63,989 nucleotides of DNA from Verrucomicrobiota bacterium. Lineage in GTDB: Bacteria; Verrucomicrobiota; Verrucomicrobiia; Palsa-1439. Numbering within the stretch: the first letter of the stretch is position 1; every line of letters begins with the position of its first letter. The notes under the pieces are model-generated. The model did no database searches. It worked only from the letters and a program-made list of their open reading frames with translations, and was not told where the DNA came from. This document shows positions 57,171 through 63,989 of the stretch, piece by piece. A program made the position numbers and the translations under genes. Where the stretch lies: NCBI GenBank assembly GCA_003164675.1, contig PLTX01000111.1, forward strand, positions 273-64,261, given 5' to 3'.

Positions 57171-59624
57171 ATGGCTGTCAAAATTCATTTGGCGAAGAAG
57201 AAAATCTCTCTGGGCGTCGGCGACCTCGTCGCCGAGCCGCTGGTGAACGCGGGACGCGTGGTGGGGCTGGGGATGTGGACGCGTCTGGCGATCGGGCGGG
57301 AAGCGCATGTGGCCCATCAGCGCACGCAGGCGGGATTGCACGAAGGTTATGCGAGAGAGATCGCGGTGCGCTACCAAACCACCGTCGACGATTTCGAGGT
57401 AACGATCCAAGGGCGCATCGACGGCGTTTACATGCCATTGAACGGCGGCCCGCACGTGATTGAGGAAATCAAATCGGTCGTCGTGCCGCCGCTGGTGTTT
57501 GCCGCCCTCGATGAGAAATCCTACCCGCACTATGTCGAGCAACTGCGGCTGTATTGTTTCTTTGTCGAACAGGAACAGAAGAGCGCGTTGGGCCGCCTCG
57601 TGTTTGTCAATGTGGCGGATGGAACGACAAAGGAAATAGAGATTCGCGGGCCGTTTGATGACTGTGAGCGGCTGATCGCTGACCGTGTGCGCGCTTTAAT
57701 TGCCCAGGCGCAAGAAGAGCAGCGGCGGCAAGAACACCGACGAACCCAATCGAAGGCGCTCCACTTTCCGCACGACCGCGTCCGTCCCCATCAGGATGAA
57801 ATGATGGCCGTGGTCGAGCACGCATTACGAGAAGGGCGGCACCTGCTCGTCTCCGCTCCGTCAGGAGTTGGCAAGACGACCGGAGCCCTTTACCCCGTGC
57901 TCAAATATGCGCTCGCGCACGATAAGCGGGTGTTTTTTGTCACCGCCAAGAACACCCAGCAACAAATCGTCCTGGAAACTCTTCAGCGCATGGGACTGCG
58001 CGAATCGGCGCATCCGAACGCGGTGTTCTTTCGCGCGCGCGAGAGCATGTGCATCAATGACGTGTACGCCTGCCGTGAGGAGTTTTGCCCGCACCTGCGT
58101 GATTTCCGCGTAAAACTCGAGACGACGCGGGTAGCGGACCGCTTGCTGGCCGAGCGGCTGATCACACCCGACGTGTTGATGGAAGCGGGACGCGGCACGA
58201 GCTTGTGTCCGTTCGAGTTGGCGCTGGTCGAGGCCGAACTCACCGACGTGATTGTCTGCGATTACAATTATGTTTTCGATCCGCAGGTGTATTTCCGCCG
58301 GTTTTTCCTCGAAGCGGACTACTCCAACGCCATTTTGGTCATTGACGAAGCGCACAACCTCGTCCAGCGCGCGATGGATTACTATTCGCCGAGCCTGTCG
58401 CGGCAGCACATCCGCGATTTGAGCGGAAACCTGCGGCACGTCGAGCCGTCGCTGGCGAAGGAATTGCGGAAGTTCTTGGGGGAGATTGACGACTTCTTGC
58501 GCAGCCAGAGACGCCCCCAGGGAGACGAATACACCCAACTCGACGAGAGCGACGTGGACCAAGACAAGTACCTGATTCCGTCGCCGCGGGAATTCTTCGA
58601 GGGGTTGAAGCCGACCTTCAGCAAGCTGACCATGCGCTATCTGTTGGACAAGACGACCAGCGGACGGGCGATCCCTGATGATCCCGTCGATGAGTTCTTC
58701 TCGGCGTTTGGCCAGTTCTGCATCGTGCTGGGGATGGAAGGCGAGGAGTTCTCGTACATCTATGACACGACAGGCGGCGAAGCCTTGAAGATCGTGTGCA
58801 AAGACCCGTCCCGACAATTGGCTCGCCGGCTGGAAGGGTTTCACAGCGCGGTTGCCATGTCGGCGACACTGGAACCGATGGCGTTTTACCGCCAGATGCT
58901 CGGGTTCGATACCGAGAGGACGGACCAAGCAAGCTTCCCGTCCCCCTTCCCCAAGGAAAACCGGCGCATTATCGTTGTGCCGACCGTTTCGACCACGTTT
59001 CGCGTCCGCGCGGCCCACTACGGCAGGATCGCCCATGTTATCGCGACAACCGCTGCCGCACGACCCGGTAACTACATGGCCTTGTTCCCCAGCTACGATT
59101 TTTTGCGAGGAGTAGCTGGACAAGTGCCCGAGGGTCCTTGGGAGGTTCTCGTCCAAGAGCCGAAGATGACCGAGCAGCAGCGGTTGACGCTCTTGGAGGC
59201 GCTCAAAGAACCCCAGCCCCCGAAGCTCATCCTCGCCGTCCAAGGCGGCCTCTTCGCGGAAGGAGTGGACTATCCGGGCGAAACGCTCTCGGGCGTGATC
59301 ATCATAAGTCCCGCCCTGCCCCAAGTGAGTTTCGAGCGTGAACTCATGCGTCAATTCTACGAAGAACATTACGGGAAGGGATTCGAATTTGCCTACCTCT
59401 ACCCCGGCATGAACCGTGTCATTCAGTCGGTCGGCCGGCTGATTCGGAGCGAATCGGATCGGGGCGTCGCAGTGCTTGTGTGCCAGAGATTTGCGCAAGC
59501 GCAGTATTCAACGCTTTTCCCGCCGGATTGGTCTGAGAGTATGGCCGATGGTCGGGCTGGGTACAATCTGGCCAATGAGTTGGCAGACTTCTGGGGTGGT
59601 AACCCTCAGAAGACGGTGTGGTGA
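57171..59624 (+). CDS. XPD/DinG-type Fe-S helicase with N-terminal nuclease-like domain
   Basis: This 817-residue superfamily-2 DNA helicase has an N-terminal part (about 1-170) with a Cas4/PD-(D/E)XK-like order (GRIDGVYM, then HVIEEIKSV) that suggests a nuclease or DNA-end-binding domain. The helicase core shows Walker A SAPSGVGKTTG (about 225-235), four Cys (CINDVYACREEFC and later CPFELALVEAE) fit to bind a 4Fe-4S cluster, the DEAH box (VIDEAHNLV about 389-397) and QSVGRLIRSESDRG near the end. It is probably a repair helicase. The nuclease-like N-terminus is found in relatives of this group, but the catalytic set is not complete by eye. Confidence 0.85.
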   Translation: MAVKIHLAKKKISLGVGDLVAEPLVNAGRVVGLGMWTRLAIGREAHVAHQRTQAGLHEGYAREIAVRYQTTVDDFEVTIQGRIDGVYMPLNGGPHVIEEIKSVVVPPLVFAALDEKSYPHYVEQLRLYCFFVEQEQKSALGRLVFVNVADGTTKEIEIRGPFDDCERLIADRVRALIAQAQEEQRRQEHRRTQSKALHFPHDRVRPHQDEMMAVVEHALREGRHLLVSAPSGVGKTTGALYPVLKYALAHDKRVFFVTAKNTQQQIVLETLQRMGLRESAHPNAVFFRARESMCINDVYACREEFCPHLRDFRVKLETTRVADRLLAERLITPDVLMEAGRGTSLCPFELALVEAELTDVIVCDYNYVFDPQVYFRRFFLEADYSNAILVIDEAHNLVQRAMDYYSPSLSRQHIRDLSGNLRHVEPSLAKELRKFLGEIDDFLRSQRRPQGDEYTQLDESDVDQDKYLIPSPREFFEGLKPTFSKLTMRYLLDKTTSGRAIPDDPVDEFFSAFGQFCIVLGMEGEEFSYIYDTTGGEALKIVCKDPSRQLARRLEGFHSAVAMSATLEPMAFYRQMLGFDTERTDQASFPSPFPKENRRIIVVPTVSTTFRVRAAHYGRIAHVIATTAAARPGNYMALFPSYDFLRGVAGQVPEGPWEVLVQEPKMTEQQRLTLLEALKEPQPPKLILAVQGGLFAEGVDYPGETLSGVIIISPALPQVSFERELMRQFYEEHYGKGFEFAYLYPGMNRVIQSVGRLIRSESDRGVAVLVCQRFAQAQYSTLFPPDWSESMADGRAGYNLANELADFWGGNPQKTVW

Positions 59625-59701
59625 ATCCGCTTTACAACCGCAAGGCTATGACTATATAGTTCTCAGTGCCAAAAGTTTAAGGAGGAAGTGGGCTGAGGAG
59701 C

Positions 59702-61771
59702 ATGATTCAAGCAAAACAGGAGACGTATTTACAATTAACGGATGGGCTGGAAGCCGCTATTGCCGGGGCGCAGGATTGGCTGTTGGGACAACAGGCTTCG
59801 GACGGCCATTGGTGCGCGGAACTCGAGGGTGACACGATCCTCGAATCCGAGTACCTGATTTACCTGCATTTCATTGACCGGCTGGACCCTGTCATCATTC
59901 GCAAGGCTGCGAACTATATCCGATCCAAAGTGCTTCACGAAGGTGGATGGCCTATCTATCCGAACGGTCCGATGGATCTGAGCGCTTCCGTAAAGGCCTA
60001 TCTCGCGCTGAAAATGGCGGGGGATCCCATCAATGCCCCGCACATGGCCAAGACCCGCGACGCAATCCGTGCGGCAGGCGGAGTCACGCGCTGCAATACC
60101 TTCACCAAGATTTCGCTGGCCATGATCGGACTGTATCCGTGGGGGGGATGCCCGTCTATTCCGCCCGAGCTGATTCTCCTCCCGAAGTGGTTCAGCTTCA
60201 GCATCTACAATATGTCGTCGTGGTCGCGAGCAATGCTGGTGCCGCTTTCGATCATCCGTTCGCGAGAACCTGTCAAACCTCTGCCTCGGGAATGGCAGAT
60301 CGACGAATTGTGGGTGGGAAGCCGTGAGAAGGCTGATATCCGGCTCCCCCGCGACCAGCACACGTTTACGTGGCACAACTTTTTCCTCGTGGTTGATCAT
60401 TTTCTGAAATTCGTTCACCGGCATCACCCGGTTCCGTTTGTGCGACGACTTGCCATGCGGAGAGCCGAACGCTGGGTGATCGAGCATGGACGGACCCCCG
60501 GCGGCCTCGGCGCGATCTTCCCCGCCATGGCCAACTACGTCATGGCGCTCCGTGTCCTTGGGTACAGCAACGAAAGTTACCTCGTGGCGCACGGCATCCT
60601 CGAAATGGAGAAGCTCGAAATCGAAGAAGGCGACACGTTGCGACTTCAGCCGTGTTTCTCTCCCGTTTGGGATACAGCGATCAGCGTCAACGCGCTCCAC
60701 GAATCGGGACTGTCAGCCGATCATACGGCCCTCCAAGCGGCGTCGCGGTGGTTGCTGGACAAGGAAGTGCGCCGTCCGGGAGACTGGCGCGTGAAACACT
60801 CGGAAAGCCATCGCTACACCGAGCCAAACAAGCCGGTGGGCGGATGGTTCTTCGAGTACGACAACGAGTTTTACCCGGACGTGGACGACACGGTGATGGT
60901 GCTCATGGCCTTGAACCGTGTCGGCACGGAATTCGACCGGGAAAAGTCAGCGGCGATTCGTCGCGGCACGCGCTGGGTGCTGGGTATGCAGGGCAAGGAT
61001 GGCGGGTGGGCCGCTTTCGACAAAGACAACGCCAAGTGGCTGTTTACGCAAGTACCGTTCGCCGACCACAATGCGATGATCGACCCGAGCACGGCGGACA
61101 TCACCGGGCGCGTCCTCGAGTGTTTGGGGCATTTTGGATTCACGATGGAAGACGAGTGCGTCGAAAAAGCCGTCGCCTTTCTCAAACGCGATCAGTGCGC
61201 CGACGGCTCCTGGTTTGGGCGCTGGGGCGCAAATTACATTTACGGCACATGGCAGGTCTTGCGCGGCCTGCGGGTGATTGGCGAAGATATGCGCCTGCCC
61301 TATGTCCGCCGCTCCGTCGCTTGGTTGAAGTCCTCACAGAATGCCGACGGCGGCTGGGGTGAGTCGCTACGCAGCTACGATGACCGACAGTTCAAAGGCA
61401 TCGGCCGGAGCACGGCCTCACAAACCGCGTGGGCGATCATGGGTTTGATTTCCGCCGGGGAAGCAAACTGCCCCGAAGTTGCCCGTGGGATCAAGTACCT
61501 CATCGATCACCAAGAGTTGGACGGCTCGTGGGACGAGGAACTGTTCACGGGCATCGGTTTTCCCCGCGTGTTCTATTTGCGGTATCACTACTATCGCAAC
61601 TATTTCCCGTTGATGGCTCTGGGAATGTATGCGCGCCAGATGATGCAGGGCTTCCCGCCCGTGCCGCGCGAACTCGAGAAGTCGCGCGTCATCCAGTTGT
61701 TCTTCAAACAGCCGCGCATCCTGCGAAAGGTCGCCCGACTGCGCGCGTTGGCGCATTTGACTGAAGTGTAG
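59702..61771 (+). CDS. shc: Squalene-hopene cyclase
   Basis: This 689-residue enzyme cyclizes squalene to hopene, the first step of hopanoid synthesis at the inner membrane. The catalytic acid motif DVDDT (DxDD, about residues 396-400) is present, together with several QW repeats (QNADGGWGES, QGKDGGWAAFD, QCADGSWFGRWG). The length is normal (about 630-720). A strong AAGGAGGAAG site is 12-20 bases upstream, and a TATAGT box near 59655 could be part of its promoter. It opens the shc-hpnH-hpnG operon with gaps of 26 and 37 bases. Confidence 0.95.
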   Translation: MIQAKQETYLQLTDGLEAAIAGAQDWLLGQQASDGHWCAELEGDTILESEYLIYLHFIDRLDPVIIRKAANYIRSKVLHEGGWPIYPNGPMDLSASVKAYLALKMAGDPINAPHMAKTRDAIRAAGGVTRCNTFTKISLAMIGLYPWGGCPSIPPELILLPKWFSFSIYNMSSWSRAMLVPLSIIRSREPVKPLPREWQIDELWVGSREKADIRLPRDQHTFTWHNFFLVVDHFLKFVHRHHPVPFVRRLAMRRAERWVIEHGRTPGGLGAIFPAMANYVMALRVLGYSNESYLVAHGILEMEKLEIEEGDTLRLQPCFSPVWDTAISVNALHESGLSADHTALQAASRWLLDKEVRRPGDWRVKHSESHRYTEPNKPVGGWFFEYDNEFYPDVDDTVMVLMALNRVGTEFDREKSAAIRRGTRWVLGMQGKDGGWAAFDKDNAKWLFTQVPFADHNAMIDPSTADITGRVLECLGHFGFTMEDECVEKAVAFLKRDQCADGSWFGRWGANYIYGTWQVLRGLRVIGEDMRLPYVRRSVAWLKSSQNADGGWGESLRSYDDRQFKGIGRSTASQTAWAIMGLISAGEANCPEVARGIKYLIDHQELDGSWDEELFTGIGFPRVFYLRYHYYRNYFPLMALGMYARQMMQGFPPVPRELEKSRVIQLFFKQPRILRKVARLRALAHLTEV

Positions 61772-61797
61772 GATTCGAAAAACAGGAGACGCATACA

Positions 61798-63153
61798 ATG
61801 AGATTCCCGTTTGCGTTGTCGGCGAAGATTGCCCGACACATTATCACCAACAAGATCAAAAAGACCGGGAAGTTTGCCCTCGTGCTACAGTTGGAGCCGT
61901 TGCACACCTGCAACCTCACCTGCACAGGCTGCGGTCGCATCCGCGAGTATTCGACCAATCTCAAGGACATGATGAGCCTGGAAGATTGCCTGGGGGCCGC
62001 CACCGAATGCAATGCGCCGATGGTTTCCATCTGCGGCGGTGAACCCCTGATCTATCCCAAGATCGAAGAACTCGTAGACAGGCTGCTCGATCAGGGCCGC
62101 ATCGTCTACATTTGCACCAACGGCATGTTCATGCGCAAGAAGATGCGCGAATACCTGGCGCGCAACTACAGCGCGGCCGTCGAACCAAAGCTCACGACCC
62201 TGCTGGCGCAAAAACTCATCACCGAGAAGGAAGCCGCTGAAATCCGCAAAGGCAAGAACGACGGCCGACCCGGTATCAAACCCACCAAATGGATGTACTG
62301 GAATGTGCACGTGGACGGTCTGGAATACATTCACGACCTGATCGTCGAACGCGAAGGAGTTTTCAAGGAATGTGTCGAAGCGATCAAGATGGCCAAGATC
62401 CTCGGTTACCAGGTGGCGACAAATTGCACCGTCTATAAAGAGACCGACATGGACGACATCGAAAAGATGTTCGATTTCCTCTCCAATCTTGGCGTGGACG
62501 GGCACACCATCACGCCCGGCTACGAATACGACGCCGCCAAGAAAGACATGCTCAAGCGCCTGAACAAGAAGCCCGAAGATTTCTTTCTCACGCGCAAGCT
62601 TACGCGCGAGAAGTTCAAGAACATCGTCGAATGGGGCCAGAAGTACACGTTCTTCGGCTCGCCGATCTATCTGGAGTTCCTTGCTGGCAAGCGCGACCTG
62701 CATTGCACCGCCTGGGCGATCCCGACCCGGAATGTCCGCGGCTGGAAGGCACCCTGCTATCTCATGACCGACGGTCATTACGAGCGATATCAGGAGATGC
62801 TGGAGAAGGTTGATTGGGACAAGTACGGCGTGTTCGATGGCGTCGCCCGTGATCTGCGCTGTGAGAATTGCATGACCCATTGCGGCTATGAGCCCACGCC
62901 GTCACTCGGCATCGACACGCAGTGCGGTGACACGTGGAAGCTGATCCGCTACAACTTTGGCCGCAAACCCGCGCCCGTGGCCGACGCGTCTCACGTGGAT
63001 GCCTATAATGGAATCACCACCGGCCGCGGCCACCTGACCGGCCGGCGCGACCCCGTGCAGCCGAACATCCAGCAGGTGCTGGCCGAACGGGAAGTGACCG
63101 CTGCCGTCGCCGCCGAAACCAACGGCCATGGCCGCGACGGCTGCTGCAGTTGA
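61798..63153 (+). CDS. hpnH: HpnH, hopanoid radical-SAM adenosyltransferase
   Basis: HpnH couples 5'-deoxyadenosine to diploptene to make adenosylhopane. The radical-SAM cluster motif C-x3-C-x2-C is CNLTCTGC (about residues 39-46), followed by ICGGEPLIYP. The family signature HVDGLEYIHD, NCTVYKETDMDDIEKMF and CTAWAIPTRNVRGWKAPCYL all fit. At 451 residues it is longer than the usual 330-390. The extra length includes an insertion of about 30 residues near 122-150 and a C-terminal tail of about 60 residues that ends in GCCS. It lies between shc and hpnG. Confidence 0.93.
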   Translation: MRFPFALSAKIARHIITNKIKKTGKFALVLQLEPLHTCNLTCTGCGRIREYSTNLKDMMSLEDCLGAATECNAPMVSICGGEPLIYPKIEELVDRLLDQGRIVYICTNGMFMRKKMREYLARNYSAAVEPKLTTLLAQKLITEKEAAEIRKGKNDGRPGIKPTKWMYWNVHVDGLEYIHDLIVEREGVFKECVEAIKMAKILGYQVATNCTVYKETDMDDIEKMFDFLSNLGVDGHTITPGYEYDAAKKDMLKRLNKKPEDFFLTRKLTREKFKNIVEWGQKYTFFGSPIYLEFLAGKRDLHCTAWAIPTRNVRGWKAPCYLMTDGHYERYQEMLEKVDWDKYGVFDGVARDLRCENCMTHCGYEPTPSLGIDTQCGDTWKLIRYNFGRKPAPVADASHVDAYNGITTGRGHLTGRRDPVQPNIQQVLAEREVTAAVAAETNGHGRDGCCS

Positions 63154-63190
63154 GCAGTCGTAAGGGCGCTTTCAGGAAGCAACGGGATCC

Positions 63191-63967
63191 ATGATTGCCA
63201 TTCTCGTTGCGGTACGTCAGGAACTCCGCCCCATTCTGCACCGGGCAGACGCCAACCATGTCGTCCGCCAGGAACATCTCGATTTCCACGAGGGCACGCT
63301 CGGCGGTCAATCCGTCGCTCTTCTTGCCCTCGGTATCGGCAAGGAGTGCGCTCGCATCGCCGCCGAAATGACCATTCGCTGCTACCGCCCCGACCTCGTT
63401 ATCAGCTCGGGGTTTGGCGGTGGGCTGCAGCCGGATATTCGCCGCGGAGACATCGTTGTCGGCACGGAAATTCTCGAGCTTCGCAAGGACCAAGGCGACC
63501 AGATCACCTGGAACACAACCCATAAGCCCCTCCGTCCCGCCCGCATTCGCTGGGATGATGATCTCGGAATTCACGTCCATTACGGCAAAATCCTAACGAC
63601 GGATGAGATGGTGTTACGGGCGTCAAACAAGGCGCGGATCGGCCGGGCCACCGGCGCTCTTGCCGTTGACATGGAAACCAGCGCTGTCGCTGCCGTGTGC
63701 GCGGCCCGAAAGACAGATTTCCTCGCCGTCCGCGGGATCACCGACATGGTTGATGAAGATCTTCCGAACGAATTCAACGATTTTTTTGTGCTCGGCCAGT
63801 TGCGAGCCAACCGCGTGTTTTCCAGTTGCGCCCGCGACCCGCGCGTGCTCGCCGATCTGGCGCGCCTGGGGTACCGCGCCAAACATTCCGGCGCGAAACT
63901 GGCCCGCTTTCTTGAAACCGCCGTTGGACAGTTACACCTTCCAGCCCTTGCGACGCGCAATCTCTAA
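63191..63967 (+). CDS. hpnG: HpnG, adenosylhopane nucleosidase/phosphorylase
   Basis: This 258-residue protein belongs to the nucleoside phosphorylase family (PNP/UDP type) that removes adenine from adenosylhopane in hopanoid synthesis. SSGFGGGLQPDIRRGDIVVG (about 77-96) and AVDMETSAVAAV (about 158-169) form the family nucleoside-binding motifs. The call as HpnG rests on its place after shc and hpnH; by sequence alone a methylthioadenosine/SAH nucleosidase would also fit. Confidence 0.88.
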   Translation: MIAILVAVRQELRPILHRADANHVVRQEHLDFHEGTLGGQSVALLALGIGKECARIAAEMTIRCYRPDLVISSGFGGGLQPDIRRGDIVVGTEILELRKDQGDQITWNTTHKPLRPARIRWDDDLGIHVHYGKILTTDEMVLRASNKARIGRATGALAVDMETSAVAAVCAARKTDFLAVRGITDMVDEDLPNEFNDFFVLGQLRANRVFSSCARDPRVLADLARLGYRAKHSGAKLARFLETAVGQLHLPALATRNL

Positions 63968-63989
63968 GAACGTGTTTGAAAAATCGGTT

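Noticed and set aside
57861-59498. Minus-strand frame of 545 codons
   Set aside because: It is antisense to the XPD/DinG helicase with all its motifs; no domain is seen in the shadow.
1-63989. CRISPR arrays, insertion sequences and rRNA genes
   Set aside because: No regular direct repeats with unique spacers, no transposase and no rRNA-like stretch were found. The operator palindromes and the TPR repeats do not fit an array.

Overview
The window (about 64 kb, moderately GC-rich) joins the right-hand part of a large integrated conjugative element (about 1 to 39,760) to ordinary bacterial chromosome (39,766 to the end). The chromosomal side carries a hopanoid operon (shc-hpnH-hpnG), a homodimeric pyruvate dehydrogenase E1 next to a lipoate ligase, larC, a Trm112-like protein, a DUF5069 protein, a membrane protein with TPR repeats and a remnant of an ECF sigma factor. 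This mix best fits an uncultivated member of the PVC group, probably Verrucomicrobiota; that assignment is an inference from gene content. No rRNA, insertion sequence or CRISPR array was seen. Two tRNA genes are present: Pro(GGG) and Leu(CAG).

Element layout. At the left, a minus-strand type IV secretion operon (VirB2-, VirB3- and VirB4-like, running off the window) diverges from a stand-alone ClpB-type AAA+ module. From 3,554 to 10,579 lies a plus-strand cassette of overlapping genes: acyl-carrier-like protein, XRE regulator, ImmA/IrrE-type protease, thymidylate-synthase-like protein, membrane-anchored dCTP-deaminase-fold protein, a nucleotide kinase fused to a 5-hydroxymethyl-dU DNA-kinase-type helical domain, a second and catalytically intact thymidylate-synthase homologue, a TIR-like protein and a protein resembling the Nmad2 family. 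I read this as a thymine-nucleotide or DNA-base-modification system with a stress-responsive regulator. From 25,015 down to 10,645 a minus-strand operon of about 14 kb encodes an HTH protein, an SNF2 helicase with a DUF3883-type end, a DUF4062 ATP-binding protein, a PIN-like protein, a small unknown, a DUF3883-type protein, a DUF1156 DNA methylase, a possible nuclease, a DUF499 ATPase and a membrane protein. This is a restriction-like anti-phage system. Next come a zinc-ribbon/HNH/RecQ fusion, a Gabija pair (gajB, gajA), and the stumps of a dndC gene and a DUF1016 gene, which record older defence cargo.

The transfer and integration genes follow: coupling ATPase, small membrane protein, ParA-like ATPase and HTH protein (minus strand), then a MobF relaxase-helicase, small genes, an excisionase-like HTH protein and a tyrosine integrase beside tRNA-Pro(GGG). 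An 18-bp operator of the form TGTTCGC-N4-GCGAACA occurs at four places (three perfect, one degenerate). Each copy lies 32 to 35 bases before a start codon: virB2 and clp (shared, divergent), the XRE gene at 30,341, the relaxase and the excisionase. It probably defines the element's transfer regulon.

Chromosomal side: Lrp/AsnC regulator and aminotransferase; aceE and lplA; a TPR protein gene bracketed by 176-bp inverted repeats; DUF5069; larC-trm112-glycosyltransferase (overlapping); a PGPGW protein and a Rieske protein; exported proteins of unknown role; manganese-type superoxide dismutase; a KTSC protein; tRNA-Leu; an XPD/DinG-type helicase; and the hopanoid operon.
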